A stretch of DNA of 51,426 nt from CAZOOA01 sp964581355 (GTDB lineage Bacteria > Bacillota > Dethiobacteria > DTU022 > UBA8154), in assembly GCA_964581355.1 (NCBI GenBank), contig CAZOOA010000013.1, positions 1 through 51,426 of the forward strand, written 5' to 3'. The translations under genes were made by a program, and so were the position numbers. A model generated the notes under the pieces. The model saw nothing but the letters and a program-made list of their open reading frames with translations. It searched no databases and had not been told where the DNA came from. Positions 33,968 to 42,664 of this stretch are shown here, piece after piece (position 1 is the first letter of the stretch; each line of letters begins with the position of its first letter).

Positions 33968-34918
33968 ATGCCAACGGGACCTGCAAAACTTCAAAGCCTG
34001 ATCCACATGTTGTCCCGGGCTGTTTTAGGAAAAGAAGACATCATCCAGCAGATGGTCACCGGCTTGGTAGCCGGGGGACATATCCTGTTTGAGGATGTGC
34101 CCGGTGTGGGCAAAACTACCCTGGTTAAAGGCCTGGCCCGATCTTTAGGGTGTGTTTTTCGCCGGGTCCAGTGCACTCCAGACCTACTGCCTACGGATAT
34201 TACCGGTATGCCCATGTATAATACAAAATCCGGCCAGTGGAGTTTTCAAAAAGGACCCATCTTCACCCAAGTCCTGCTGGTGGACGAGATCAACCGCACC
34301 TCTCCCAAAACCCAGTCCGCCCTGCTGGAAGCCATGGAAGAACGGCAGGTTACCGTGGACGGTGCTACCTATACGCTGGAAGATCCCTTTTTTGTCCTGG
34401 CTACCCAAAACCCCCTTGAACACGAAGGCACTTACCCCCTGCCGGAATCCCAGATGGATCGGTTTACCATGAAGCTCTCCCTGGGATACCCCGCAAAAAT
34501 AGAGGAAATACGGCTTCTTACAAGGGGTATTCACAAAAAAACCTGGGAATACGTGGACCAGGTCATGGAATCGGGTGACTTTTTGGGAATAAAGCAGGAA
34601 ATTGAACATGTCCATGTTGCAGACAATTTACTCAATTACGCTGCCGAGCTTTCCCTGGCCACCCGTTCCCACCAAAAGATTGAACTGGGGATCAGTCCCA
34701 GAGGCACCATCCACCTGGTAAAATGCGCCATGGCAAATGCCTATATTGCCAACCGGGATTATGTTTTACCCGACGACCTGCAGCAAGTCTTTTTTCCTGT
34801 TTTTGGACACCGACTTGTTATGGACCGCAGTTCTTTTTTTGAAGAAATAAGCGCAGAAAATGTGCTGCAGGAAATACTGGCGGAAGTAAAGGTGCCTGGG
34901 AATACTGGCGGTAGGTGA
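33968..34918 (+). CDS. MoxR-family AAA+ ATPase
   Basis: 316 residues. Walker A is GVGKTTLV, with FEDVPGVGKTT around residue 42-52. Walker B is VLLVDEINR. The sensor region is ATQNPLEHEGTYPLPESQ, the classic MoxR signature, and the lid domain follows with ISPRGTIHLVKCA. MoxR ATPases act as chaperones that assemble or activate membrane or metal-binding complexes, usually together with a DUF58 and a transglutaminase-like partner encoded in the same operon, exactly as seen here. ATG 33968 has GGGGGA five bases upstream. The next gene begins four bases after its stop. Confidence 0.94.
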   Translation: MPTGPAKLQSLIHMLSRAVLGKEDIIQQMVTGLVAGGHILFEDVPGVGKTTLVKGLARSLGCVFRRVQCTPDLLPTDITGMPMYNTKSGQWSFQKGPIFTQVLLVDEINRTSPKTQSALLEAMEERQVTVDGATYTLEDPFFVLATQNPLEHEGTYPLPESQMDRFTMKLSLGYPAKIEEIRLLTRGIHKKTWEYVDQVMESGDFLGIKQEIEHVHVADNLLNYAAELSLATRSHQKIELGISPRGTIHLVKCAMANAYIANRDYVLPDDLQQVFFPVFGHRLVMDRSSFFEEISAENVLQEILAEVKVPGNTGGR

Positions 34919-34922
34919 TATT

Positions 34923-36167
34923 TTGTCCGGCACACACATCAAGCTGATCTCCAAAAAAGCAATCCTTTTCCTGCCCTTGCTGCTCATTGCAGCCATCTTG
35001 TCAGGAGTTTCCCTTTACTGGGTTTCTTTCTGGTTCTTACTGCTGTGGACGACAGCTTCCATGGGATGGCTGCTGCATGCAGCCCGATGCCTGGATATGA
35101 AACTGCAGGTTTCTCCAGATGTGACCGAAAGAAAACGCCCTGTAAACCTCAACATCTTGCTCTCCAGCCGCTCCCTGTTGCCCCTGCCTTTCTGCGAGCT
35201 ATATTTCTACAGCGAGCCCGGCAAAGAGCGTAAAATTCATTTATCCCAAAACTATTATATTCACCTGGGAGATTCCCTGGTAGAAAAAAGTTTGGAAGTG
35301 GATGATATTAAAATCTCCAGGCCCTGGGAGAAAAACCTGAAAATTGAGTTTCCCAGGCGCGGCCATTACCTGGTGGGGCCTGTAAAAATCCGGCTTTATT
35401 CACCCCTGGGCAACCTTGCCGTGGAAAAGAGCTTCTCCCAGGAGGTGGAAATCACTGTCCTGCCCCGGCTGCTTCCTTTCATAAGTACTTTTTCCCCACA
35501 AAGAAAGCTGCCCTGGGGGGCAAATAATAAATCCTCTCTCCCCCTGGATCTCTCAGAAAGTTACGACCTCAGACCTTTTACCCCGGGAGACTCCTTCAAA
35601 AGAATTAACTGGAAAGTGTCTGCCAGGCAGGGAGAGCTTTATACCAGACGTGTAAAATCTTCAGGGGAACCCCGTCTGCTGATCTGCGTGGAACTGTCCA
35701 GGGACCTGTACTTTTCTCCCCAGAAACAGGAGCTGGTCCTGGAAAAAGCTCTTTCCCTGGCCGGCTACCTGCTTTCCTGCGGGCTCCACGTTGGCATACT
35801 TACCTGGGACGGCAAAAAACATTACCTGCCCCCGGGGCCGCGGAAAAAACAGCTTTTAACAGCGCAAAAGCTCTTTACAATGCTGAAGCCGGAAGATGCC
35901 AGCTGCCTGGCAGAAACTATCCTTCGTTCTTCCTGGAGAATAAAGGAAAAAAACCTGCTTTGGATTGTGCCCCGCCTGAACGAAAGTTACGGCTCTGCCC
36001 TGGAAAAAATAAAGGCCAAAGGTTACTCCCTGACACTTTTCACCACCGCTTCCAGCCAGGCGCCCACCCCGGGCTCCGGCTTCCGCGGCACTGCAGCCTC
36101 ACCTTTCTCCTGGCAGCTTGAATACCATCCCAAGAGTAAAGATGCAGGGGAGGTTAAAATCTCGTGA
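34923..36167 (+). CDS. DUF58 (von Willebrand-like) membrane protein
   Basis: 414 residues from TTG 34923, immediately after the MoxR gene. Two closely spaced N-terminal helices (ILFLPLLLIAAILSGVSLYW; VSFWFLLLWTTASMGWLL) anchor it. A beta-rich region follows, then the DUF58 motif LRPFTPGDSFKRINWK and SARQGELYTRR around residues 215-245, and a VWA-like segment thereafter. DUF58 proteins are the standard partners of MoxR ATPases. Its TGA overlaps the GTG of the transglutaminase gene by four bases (GTGA), showing coupling. Molecular function of the family is not established; membrane-complex maturation or envelope integrity is the usual proposal. Confidence 0.9.
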   Translation: MSGTHIKLISKKAILFLPLLLIAAILSGVSLYWVSFWFLLLWTTASMGWLLHAARCLDMKLQVSPDVTERKRPVNLNILLSSRSLLPLPFCELYFYSEPGKERKIHLSQNYYIHLGDSLVEKSLEVDDIKISRPWEKNLKIEFPRRGHYLVGPVKIRLYSPLGNLAVEKSFSQEVEITVLPRLLPFISTFSPQRKLPWGANNKSSLPLDLSESYDLRPFTPGDSFKRINWKVSARQGELYTRRVKSSGEPRLLICVELSRDLYFSPQKQELVLEKALSLAGYLLSCGLHVGILTWDGKKHYLPPGPRKKQLLTAQKLFTMLKPEDASCLAETILRSSWRIKEKNLLWIVPRLNESYGSALEKIKAKGYSLTLFTTASSQAPTPGSGFRGTAASPFSWQLEYHPKSKDAGEVKIS

Positions 36168-38620
36168 ACTGGAAAAATAATTATCGCCTGGAAATCCTGC
36201 TGTTACTGCTGACAACTATCTACCTTGCCTCTTCTGTCATAAACTACCTGGGTCAAGCACCTCACTGGCTCCTGCTGGCTGCAGCATCTCTACTGGCAGT
36301 TTTCTTCCATGCCAGGCCAAAAGCTATTTTGGCCCTGCTGGCCACTTTTTGGCTCGTCGCTATCCTGCATATCCTGGGTTTCCCGGTATTCCTGGAAAAA
36401 ATACATGCCCTTGGAGACGGAGTTACAGCAGAAATGGCTGCCTGGGGAGGAATCCACGACCACCCAGGCCCATTAACCACGCTGCTTTTCAGCCTGGCCG
36501 CTGTTTTTTTCCTGTCCTACCTGCAGCTTTTCCTGGCCTCCAGGGGTTGCCATAACTGGCCCTTGGTCTTGCTTGGCTCCACCATCTACATGGTGCTGTG
36601 GTTCCAGCACTATCCCCGGGCAGAAACAGAATTTATTTTTTTTCTCTCCCTGGCACTGCCAACCCTGGCTCTTTTCCATCTGGACAGAAATAGCAGTGCC
36701 GGCAAGCTATTTTATAAGCTGGGGGTTTTATCCCTGGGGCTAGCCTGTGCCACTGCTGTCGTTTTTCTCCCTTTTCAGGCACCGCTGTATTACAGGGAAG
36801 TTTTTGCCTATGCCCGGGAACACATGCCCGCTCTGGGCAAGCTACAGCGTTCCGGGCCAGACCTTCCGGAATTCGCCCGTCAGCCCGCCTCCCCCATGGC
36901 TTCCTGGACTGCGTCTCATGTCGGCTATTCACCCGGTGGAAGATTGGGCGGAAGTTTGACCGAATCGACCGAACCGGTTATGGATTTAAAGCTGGTGGAG
37001 GGCAATCTGCCCCCTTCCCTTTACCTGAGGGGCCAGGCCAGTGACTATTATACCGGCAATTCCTGGAAGACGTCTTCTGCCGGAACAGTAGAAGATCTTT
37101 CCTCTGCCTTTCAGAATGTTGAACTGTATCAAAACCAGGTTAAGCTGCATGTTTCATACCTGCAGCGCCAGCAGGACCTGTTCGGACTTTTCCCTACAAC
37201 CGAGATCCAGGCCTTCTCCGGGGACAATGCAACGTTGGCCTACCGGGTAGACCCTTCCGGGAATATCAAAATCCAGGATAACGGCAGTTTCCAAGAAGAT
37301 TACCTGCTTTCAGGGAAGACAGTCGCCCCGGCAGAGCTGCAGGAAAAATCTCCTGCAAGCGGCCTGGAAAAGAGCCTCTCAGCCCCGAACCGCTACCTGC
37401 AGCTCCCCGAGGACCTGCCACCCAGGATTAAACAACTCTCCGGGGATATCATCTCAGAGGCAGGAGCCGATACCGACCTGGAAAAGGCCAGGGCAATCCA
37501 GGAATTCTTAAGACAGTTCCCTTACAGCCTCAGCACCCCAGCACACCCGCCTGAAAAAGATTTTGTCGATCAGTTTCTCTTCGAACTCCAGGAGGGCTAC
37601 TGCGCCTACTATGCCTCTGCCATGGCTGTGCTTTTAAGGACACAGGATATACCTTCCCGTTACGTGGAAGGGTACCGGGTACCCGTGAACAACGGGCCGG
37701 AGCCATCAGCAGGTGAAACAAATCAACCTTCGATCATCCAGGTCCAGCAAAAACACGCCCATGCCTGGGTGGAAACTTATATCCAGGAGTATGGTTGGGT
37801 CGTTTTTGAGCCCACCCGGCCTTACGAGATCCTGGAAAGCCTGGGAGATACCGCAGCCGAGGATGCCGGCTTCAATGGTGATGTTGATGATGCATTTTCC
37901 CGGGATGAAACAACCGGGGATGAAACAACCGGGGATGAAGATGATGAAGGCGAAACTGACGAGGGCGAAAGAGAAGGAATGGCCGAGGATGGGCAGAATG
38001 GGCAGGAGCAGGACGAAGCAGGTGATGAAAGTTCCGGCGAGACAGAAGATGCCGCGCAGGAAAGGGAAGAAAGGGAAAAAGCTGCAGCAGAAGATGCGCG
38101 GGGGGCCGACGAAAGTGTCGAAGACGATGAAGAAAGTGGAACTGCGGCAACCACGGGTAGCGACAGTCCCCCGGGAGACGGAAAAGATCTGCAGGCCGGG
38201 GAAGGCACTGGTGCAAAATCATTCCCCTGGATATTCTGGCTTCTTTTCACTGCAGCACTATTTCTTTTGTGCCTCTGGGCAGCCCTGAATTACAGGCATT
38301 TCCAGGCAAGGGATCCCTCCAGTTTATACAGGGAAATTGTCCGTTTAAAATCCGGCTTTCAACATTCGCCAGCACCAGGAGAAACTCCCGGCCAGGTCCT
38401 CGCCCAGCTTCAAGCGGACCTGCCCGAACTAGCCGGGGAGCTGGAGCTGCTAAAACACTGCTACCAGGTCAGCTCTTACTCCCGCAGCAAAAACTGCCTG
38501 CAAGTAGACCTGGACAAGCTAAGGCCCCTTCCTCTTAAAACCGTCCGTCTCTACTTTAAAAAATTTGGCCCTGCAAGATCTATCAAGGGACTTTTCAAGA
38601 CGTTTTTACCTCTGCGATAA
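36164..38620 (+). CDS. Transglutaminase-like membrane protein (TgpA type)
   Basis: 818 residues, GTG 36164 with GGGGAGG ten bases upstream. About six or seven N-terminal membrane helices (to ~residue 215) precede an extracytoplasmic region. The transglutaminase core has Cys480 in EGYCAYYAS, His533 in HAHAWVE and Glu549 in VVFEPTRP, a Glu where classical enzymes have Asp. Residues ~565-684 are an acidic, repetitive, probably disordered linker. They are followed by a membrane helix (FPWIFWLLFTAALFLLCLW) and a C-terminal helical DUF4129-like part. The last member of the MoxR-DUF58-TgpA set, it likely carries out a cysteine-protease or acyl-transfer reaction outside the cell. The acid linker is much longer than in typical relatives. 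Confidence 0.9.
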   Translation: MNWKNNYRLEILLLLLTTIYLASSVINYLGQAPHWLLLAAASLLAVFFHARPKAILALLATFWLVAILHILGFPVFLEKIHALGDGVTAEMAAWGGIHDHPGPLTTLLFSLAAVFFLSYLQLFLASRGCHNWPLVLLGSTIYMVLWFQHYPRAETEFIFFLSLALPTLALFHLDRNSSAGKLFYKLGVLSLGLACATAVVFLPFQAPLYYREVFAYAREHMPALGKLQRSGPDLPEFARQPASPMASWTASHVGYSPGGRLGGSLTESTEPVMDLKLVEGNLPPSLYLRGQASDYYTGNSWKTSSAGTVEDLSSAFQNVELYQNQVKLHVSYLQRQQDLFGLFPTTEIQAFSGDNATLAYRVDPSGNIKIQDNGSFQEDYLLSGKTVAPAELQEKSPASGLEKSLSAPNRYLQLPEDLPPRIKQLSGDIISEAGADTDLEKARAIQEFLRQFPYSLSTPAHPPEKDFVDQFLFELQEGYCAYYASAMAVLLRTQDIPSRYVEGYRVPVNNGPEPSAGETNQPSIIQVQQKHAHAWVETYIQEYGWVVFEPTRPYEILESLGDTAAEDAGFNGDVDDAFSRDETTGDETTGDEDDEGETDEGEREGMAEDGQNGQEQDEAGDESSGETEDAAQEREEREKAAAEDARGADESVEDDEESGTAATTGSDSPPGDGKDLQAGEGTGAKSFPWIFWLLFTAALFLLCLWAALNYRHFQARDPSSLYREIVRLKSGFQHSPAPGETPGQVLAQLQADLPELAGELELLKHCYQVSSYSRSKNCLQVDLDKLRPLPLKTVRLYFKKFGPARSIKGLFKTFLPLR
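37900..37945 (+). repeat. 15-bp tandem repeat in the acidic linker
   Basis: GGGGATGAAACAACC repeats about three times in frame, giving Asp-Glu-Thr-Thr-Gly units, and grades into GATGATGAAGG. It looks like recent slippage expansion within the linker codons of the transglutaminase gene. Confidence 0.75.
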
Positions 38621-38621
38621 G

Positions 38622-38662
38622 AAGCGAGGAAGCAGGGGGACGGTTCTCCTGCTTCCTCGCTT
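38622..38662 (+). repeat. GGGGACGGTTC hairpin repeat, copy B
   Basis: A perfect 15-bp stem (38622-38636 with 38648-38662) and an 11-base loop, GGGACGGTTCT. It begins one base after the transglutaminase stop codon. The core GGGGACGGTTC is at 38636-38646. Confidence 0.8.
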
Positions 38663-38742
38663 GCTTCCTCAGTTCCCCTTGTGTTTTCTCAACCACATGC
38701 CTGCTTTTCTGCTTTCCCTGCCCACTCCTGCCTGGAGTCTCT

Positions 38743-38777
38743 GCCGGTTTTTTTAAAACCGGCTCCTTTATTTTTTC
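38743..38777 (+). terminator. Terminator of the MoxR operon
   Basis: GCCGGTTTT (38743-38751) and AAAACCGGC (38755-38763) with a 3-base loop, followed by TCCTTTATTTTTTCG. Confidence 0.85.
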
Positions 38778-38787
38778 GAACAAATGG

Positions 38788-38816
38788 TTGCATTTTGGGG
38801 GCGATGGGGTTATAAT
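38788..38816 (+). promoter_or_regulatory. Promoter of the Y-family polymerase gene
   Basis: TTGCAT (38788-38793), 17-base spacer, TATAAT (38811-38816). Strong match, 59 bases before the ATG. Confidence 0.8.
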
Positions 38817-38818
38817 CT

Positions 38819-38832
38819 AGAACACATATTCC
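38819..38832 (+). promoter_or_regulatory. Candidate LexA (SOS) box
   Basis: AGAACACATATTCC matches the Gram-positive box (CGAAC-n4-GTTCG type): GAAC, four bases, ATTC, with one mismatch in each outer half. It lies two bases after the -10 and so covers the transcription start of a translesion polymerase gene. Confidence 0.6.
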
Positions 38833-38874
38833 CTTTGCGGGAATAGGGATCTTCTTACAGGTGGTTGCACCATT

Positions 38875-40125
38875 ATGTCCAAAACAATCATGCTTGCCGA
38901 CATGGAATCTTTTTACGCCAGCGTGGAAATTGCCAAGAACCCTTCCTTAAGGGGTAAGCCGGTCATTGTCTGCGGCGACCCCGAACGCCGGCACGGGGTG
39001 GTGCTGGCCGCATCCAGGGAGTCCAAGGCCTTCGGGATTAAAACAGGGATGGTGGCCGGGCAATGCAGCAGGCTCTGCCCCGGCGCTGTCTTTGTCCGCC
39101 CCCATATGCAGGATTATCTCGATGTCTCCTTGGAGATTACCCGGATTTTACATGAATTCAGCGACCGGGTCGCCCCTTATTCTATCGATGAACAGTTCCT
39201 GGATATGAGCGGGTGTGAAAAGCTGTTTGGCTCTCCCGAGGAAATGGCCCGAAAAATGAGCGCAGAAATATGGCGCAGAACCGGTATCCGCAGCCGGATC
39301 GGCATCGGGGAAAACCCTCTGCAAGCCAAAATGGCCTGCGACAATTTTGCCAAGAAAAACCAGGCAGGGATCTTCAGACTCTCTTCCGAAAATTATGCCC
39401 GGCTAACCTGGCCTCTGCCCATCCGGTGTCTCTTCGGCGTAGGCGTCCGCATGGAACGGAATTTTTTCCATATCGGCGTGACCAAAATTGGCCACCTGGC
39501 CCTGTTAAAAAAAGAGGATTTAAAGCGCCGCTGGGGAGTTAACGGGGAAATCCTGTGGCAGAATGCCCACGGGATCGATTACTCCAAGGTGGAAATTCCC
39601 GTGGGATATGAAGATCGCAAAGGTGTGGGAAACATGATTACCCTGCCCCGGGACTACCGCAAAAATAGTGAAATCCAGGTCGTTTTGCTGGAAATCACTG
39701 AAGAAATCTGCCGCCGGGCACGGCAGATGGGTAAAGTCGGATGGGTGGTCCACGTCTACTGCCGGGGGGCAGACTTTGACTTTCCCACGGGGTTTTCCAG
39801 GCAGATGCGCATGGCCGAGCCTACAGCGGTAACTATGGATGCCTACCCGTACGTCCTGAAAGTATTTCAGGCCCACTGGGACCACCGGCCAGTCCGCACC
39901 CTGGGAGTCACTTTATCGGGGCTGGTGGACTTCCGGGAATACCAACTGTCCTTAACGGAAAACAGGGAAAAGAAGGTCGCCTTAAGCCAGGCTATGGACA
40001 CCATCCGGAACCGCTACGGTGCAGCCAGTCTTTTTAGGTTGTCCTCCCTGGAAGAAGGCGGAATGCTTTTCGACAGGGCCACCAAGATCGGCGGCCACGA
40101 AGCCGGTACACAGCGCAACTATTAA
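38875..40125 (+). CDS. Y-family DNA polymerase (DinB / UvrX-YqjW type)
   Basis: 416-residue translesion polymerase. Catalytic acids are Asp9 (LADMESFYAS) and the pair Asp105-Glu106 in YSIDEQFLD. Palm and fingers motifs include VVLAASRESKAFGI and RIGIGENPLQAKMACDNFAKK. A little-finger domain occupies about residues 235-355. The DEQFLD variation and overall length match the Bacillus UvrX/YqjW subgroup better than E. coli Pol IV. It copies past damaged bases at low fidelity. ATG 38875 has AGGTGG ten bases upstream. The promoter carries a LexA-like box, consistent with damage induction. It is monocistronic, ended by a bidirectional terminator. Confidence 0.94.
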   Translation: MSKTIMLADMESFYASVEIAKNPSLRGKPVIVCGDPERRHGVVLAASRESKAFGIKTGMVAGQCSRLCPGAVFVRPHMQDYLDVSLEITRILHEFSDRVAPYSIDEQFLDMSGCEKLFGSPEEMARKMSAEIWRRTGIRSRIGIGENPLQAKMACDNFAKKNQAGIFRLSSENYARLTWPLPIRCLFGVGVRMERNFFHIGVTKIGHLALLKKEDLKRRWGVNGEILWQNAHGIDYSKVEIPVGYEDRKGVGNMITLPRDYRKNSEIQVVLLEITEEICRRARQMGKVGWVVHVYCRGADFDFPTGFSRQMRMAEPTAVTMDAYPYVLKVFQAHWDHRPVRTLGVTLSGLVDFREYQLSLTENREKKVALSQAMDTIRNRYGAASLFRLSSLEEGGMLFDRATKIGGHEAGTQRNY

Positions 40126-40186
40126 AACCTTCAACAAATATGTTCTCTATCCCCGGCAGTTTCCAATGAAAATGAACAAGTAAAAA

Positions 40187-40216
40187 GGCAGCCATAGCTT
40201 GCAGGGCTGCCCTTTT
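40187..40216. terminator. Bidirectional terminator between polymerase and flavin reductase genes
   Basis: GGCAGCC (40187-40193) pairs with GGCTGCC (40205-40211), flanked by AAAA on the left and CTTTT on the right, so both strands get a T-run. The two genes converge here. Confidence 0.75.
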
Positions 40217-40251
40217 CCATTCGCTTAATTATTCCCAATCTTATACAGCCG

Positions 40252-42243
40252 CTACAGCTGCCGGGCTATATCAAAAGCCTCGTGAACAGCTTCCGTAATC
40301 TTTCGGGGCTCAGATGCGTCGCCGACGACGTGCAGCTCTTTGACCTTCTCCCGAAGCAGCTCTTCCAGGGGATTGTAGGGCTGCGCTCCAACGGCCAGCA
40401 CCACTGTATCGGCAGGAATTACAGAAGTTTCCCCATCCTTTTCTACCACAACCCCTTCCTCATTGACCTCTTTGACCAGGGTCTGCTCCTTCGCCTTGAT
40501 CCCCAGGCGGCGGATATGCTTGATCAAGATCCAGCGGGTACTAATACCCATATCTTTACCCAGGCCCTTGAATTGCTCCACCACGGTGACATTTTTAATC
40601 CCCTCGTTAAGCAGCTCTTTCAACGTCTCCACTGATTCGGCCTCGTTTTCCAGGAGGAACTTCAGCGTTTCAGCATTGATCGTCCCGATTTGGGCGATAG
40701 CCAAAGCGGTTTCGCAACCAACGGAACCTCCACCAATGACGACGACGTTTTTCCCCAGGGGATATTTATTTTCCAGGACTTCCCAGGCGGTTAAAACCCC
40801 GGCGTTCCGGTTGACCGGAAAGGGCGGATCCAGCGAAGTGGCGCCGGTAGCCAGGATAAGGGCATCAGGATTAAAGTCGGCTACTTTCTCGGCAGTGGCT
40901 TCCTGCTCCAGGACAACATTAACGCCATTCGCCTCCAGCTGGTACTGGTAATAATCCAGCAGGGAGAGAAATTCCTCTTTTCCTGGAGGGCTGCCAGCAT
41001 AGTGCAGCTGCCCGCCTAACCTGGAATCCTTCTCCCAGAGGGTAACCTGGTGTCCCCGGGCTGCAGCGGTACAGGCGACTTCCATCCCGGCAGGCCCACC
41101 TCCCACGACCAGCAGCCGGCGAGGCGCTACAGCAGGCTCCACCTGGATTTCATGCTCCCGCCCGGCCAAGGGATTGACGGTACAGTGCACATCGCGCATG
41201 GTAAAGATCATGTCCAGGCAACCCTGGTTACAGGCGATACATTTCCTGATAGCTTCAGGCCTACCTTCCTGGACCTTGCGGGGCAGCTGGGGATCAGCTA
41301 TCAGGGGGCGACCGAAATTGACCATGTCGGCCTGCCCGTTGCGGATGATTTCCTCGGCCACTTGGGGGTCGTTAATCCGGTTGCTGGCAATAACAGGTAC
41401 GCTGACAGCTTCTTTGACCCCGTGGGCCAGGTAAGCAAACCCGCCCCTGGGCAGATCCCCGGTAATCTGGGGCACCTTTGTTTCATGCCATCCACCGGTT
41501 ATATTAAACCCGTCAATGCCTGCCTGCTCCAGCTTGCTTGCAAAAAGAGCGGCCTCCTTATTGGTATTGCTGCCGGGCATAAAATCATTGCCCGAGAGGC
41601 GAATCAGCAAAGTAAAATCATCTCCTACCCTCTGGCGCATCCTGCTAACCACTTCGATCCCGAAACGGCAGCGATTCTCAAAGGTTCCCCCGTACTCGTC
41701 TGTACGCTGGTTGGTCACCGGGGAAAGAAATTGGCAGATCAGGTAACCGGCACTGGCAATAATCTCTACGGCGTCAAAGCCCGCTTCCCGGGCCCGGGCC
41801 GCTGCCGAAGCAAAACTTTCGATAACGTACTCAATATCATCATGGGTCATCTCCCGGGGTTCTTCCCGGGTCAGCTTGGAAGTAATCGGCGAAGGGGCAA
41901 TGGCCTGCTTCCCGGTCATAATCGAAAAAGCATAACGGCCCGCATGGTAGAGTTGGGCCGAAACAGCCGCTCCAGACTCTTTTACAGCTCCAGTAAGTTG
42001 CCGCAAGCCGGGGACAAACTTATCATCATTTAGCCCGATCATAACCGCACCGCCACCATAATCGTCTATGGTGCATCCGCCCACGGTCACCAGGGCTGCT
42101 CCACCCTCAGCCCTGGTTTTGTAATACTTAATCAGCCGTTCATTGACAAAACCATCCGGGGTGTATGCATGGTGAATCGCCGGCATGGCAATGCGGTTCT
42201 TAAGTTTTAACTGTCCAAGATCAATCGGTTCCAAAAGCAGCAT
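40252..42243 (-). CDS. NADH:flavin oxidoreductase / 2,4-dienoyl-CoA reductase-like enzyme
   Basis: 663 residues. N-terminal FMN TIM barrel of the old yellow enzyme family (~1-340: LKNRIAMPAIHHAYTPDG, SAQLYHAGRYA, ASAGYLICQFLSP, RTDEYGGTFENR). A 4Fe-4S cysteine set follows (C-x2-C-x3-C-x11-C starting at CIACNQGC), then an FAD/NAD(P) domain (LLVVGGGPAGMEVAC; second Rossmann VVVIGGGSVGCETAL). This is the FadH/BaiCD/trimethylamine-dehydrogenase architecture that reduces activated C=C bonds such as 2,4-dienoyl-CoA, enoates or bile acids. An insertion of ~35 residues rich in Glu/Leu (TLKFLLENEAESVETLKEL) interrupts the second Rossmann domain, as in anaerobe homologues. ATG 42243 has AGGAGGGGAG upstream. 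Monocistronic; substrate unknown. Confidence 0.91.
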   Translation of the reverse strand: MLLLEPIDLGQLKLKNRIAMPAIHHAYTPDGFVNERLIKYYKTRAEGGAALVTVGGCTIDDYGGGAVMIGLNDDKFVPGLRQLTGAVKESGAAVSAQLYHAGRYAFSIMTGKQAIAPSPITSKLTREEPREMTHDDIEYVIESFASAAARAREAGFDAVEIIASAGYLICQFLSPVTNQRTDEYGGTFENRCRFGIEVVSRMRQRVGDDFTLLIRLSGNDFMPGSNTNKEAALFASKLEQAGIDGFNITGGWHETKVPQITGDLPRGGFAYLAHGVKEAVSVPVIASNRINDPQVAEEIIRNGQADMVNFGRPLIADPQLPRKVQEGRPEAIRKCIACNQGCLDMIFTMRDVHCTVNPLAGREHEIQVEPAVAPRRLLVVGGGPAGMEVACTAAARGHQVTLWEKDSRLGGQLHYAGSPPGKEEFLSLLDYYQYQLEANGVNVVLEQEATAEKVADFNPDALILATGATSLDPPFPVNRNAGVLTAWEVLENKYPLGKNVVVIGGGSVGCETALAIAQIGTINAETLKFLLENEAESVETLKELLNEGIKNVTVVEQFKGLGKDMGISTRWILIKHIRRLGIKAKEQTLVKEVNEEGVVVEKDGETSVIPADTVVLAVGAQPYNPLEELLREKVKELHVVGDASEPRKITEAVHEAFDIARQL

Positions 42244-42341
42244 AGATATTCTCCCCTCCTGTGTATTTTTTCACATATCTATATCTTACTAGAAAATGGT
42301 CCTGCAGCAAACACTTTTTTGTACAGGCAATCATATTGCCC

Positions 42342-42406
42342 CAAGGAAGCAGGGGGACGAGGAAGCAGAGGAAGCGGGGGGACGGTTCCTCCCCCCGCTT
42401 CCTTAA
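42342..42406 (+). repeat. GGGGACGGTTC hairpin repeat, copy C
   Basis: Holds a 12-bp perfect stem (GGAAGCGGGGGG 42370-42381 with 42391-42402) and loop ACGGTTCCT. The core GGGGACGGTTC is at 42378-42388, preceded by a partial second unit (GGAAGCAGGGGGACGA). It occupies part of the 421-base gene-free stretch 42244-42664; the rest shows only the promoter at 42603. Confidence 0.8.
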
Positions 42407-42602
42407 GGGCATCTCCCTGTTTATCTGTTGCTTCTGGAAGGCAACAGTTCCTCGCTTCCACATCTTTCATCTTCTTGAAAGCCGTCTCTAAGCTTCCTCT
42501 TTTTGCTTTAATTTAACTGTTTTCTACCTCTATCCCTTTGTTTTCTCTCTGTTTCCGAATGCCGGCCCTTCAGCTTAAAATTTGAGCCGTTTGGCCCGGT
42601 TC

Positions 42603-42632
42603 TTGCAGGAATTACACTGCTATTAGTATAAT
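42603..42632 (+). promoter_or_regulatory. Promoter of the small membrane protein gene
   Basis: TTGCAG (42603-42608), 18-base spacer, TATAAT (42627-42632), 32 bases before the ATG at 42665. Confidence 0.65.
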
Positions 42633-42664
42633 ATATTCTAACCAGGAAAGAGGGATCAAAGATT

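Noticed and set aside
37713..38288. 191-codon plus-strand frame and long minus-strand frames over the acidic linker
   Set aside because: They are shadows of the low-complexity coding sequence of the transglutaminase gene.
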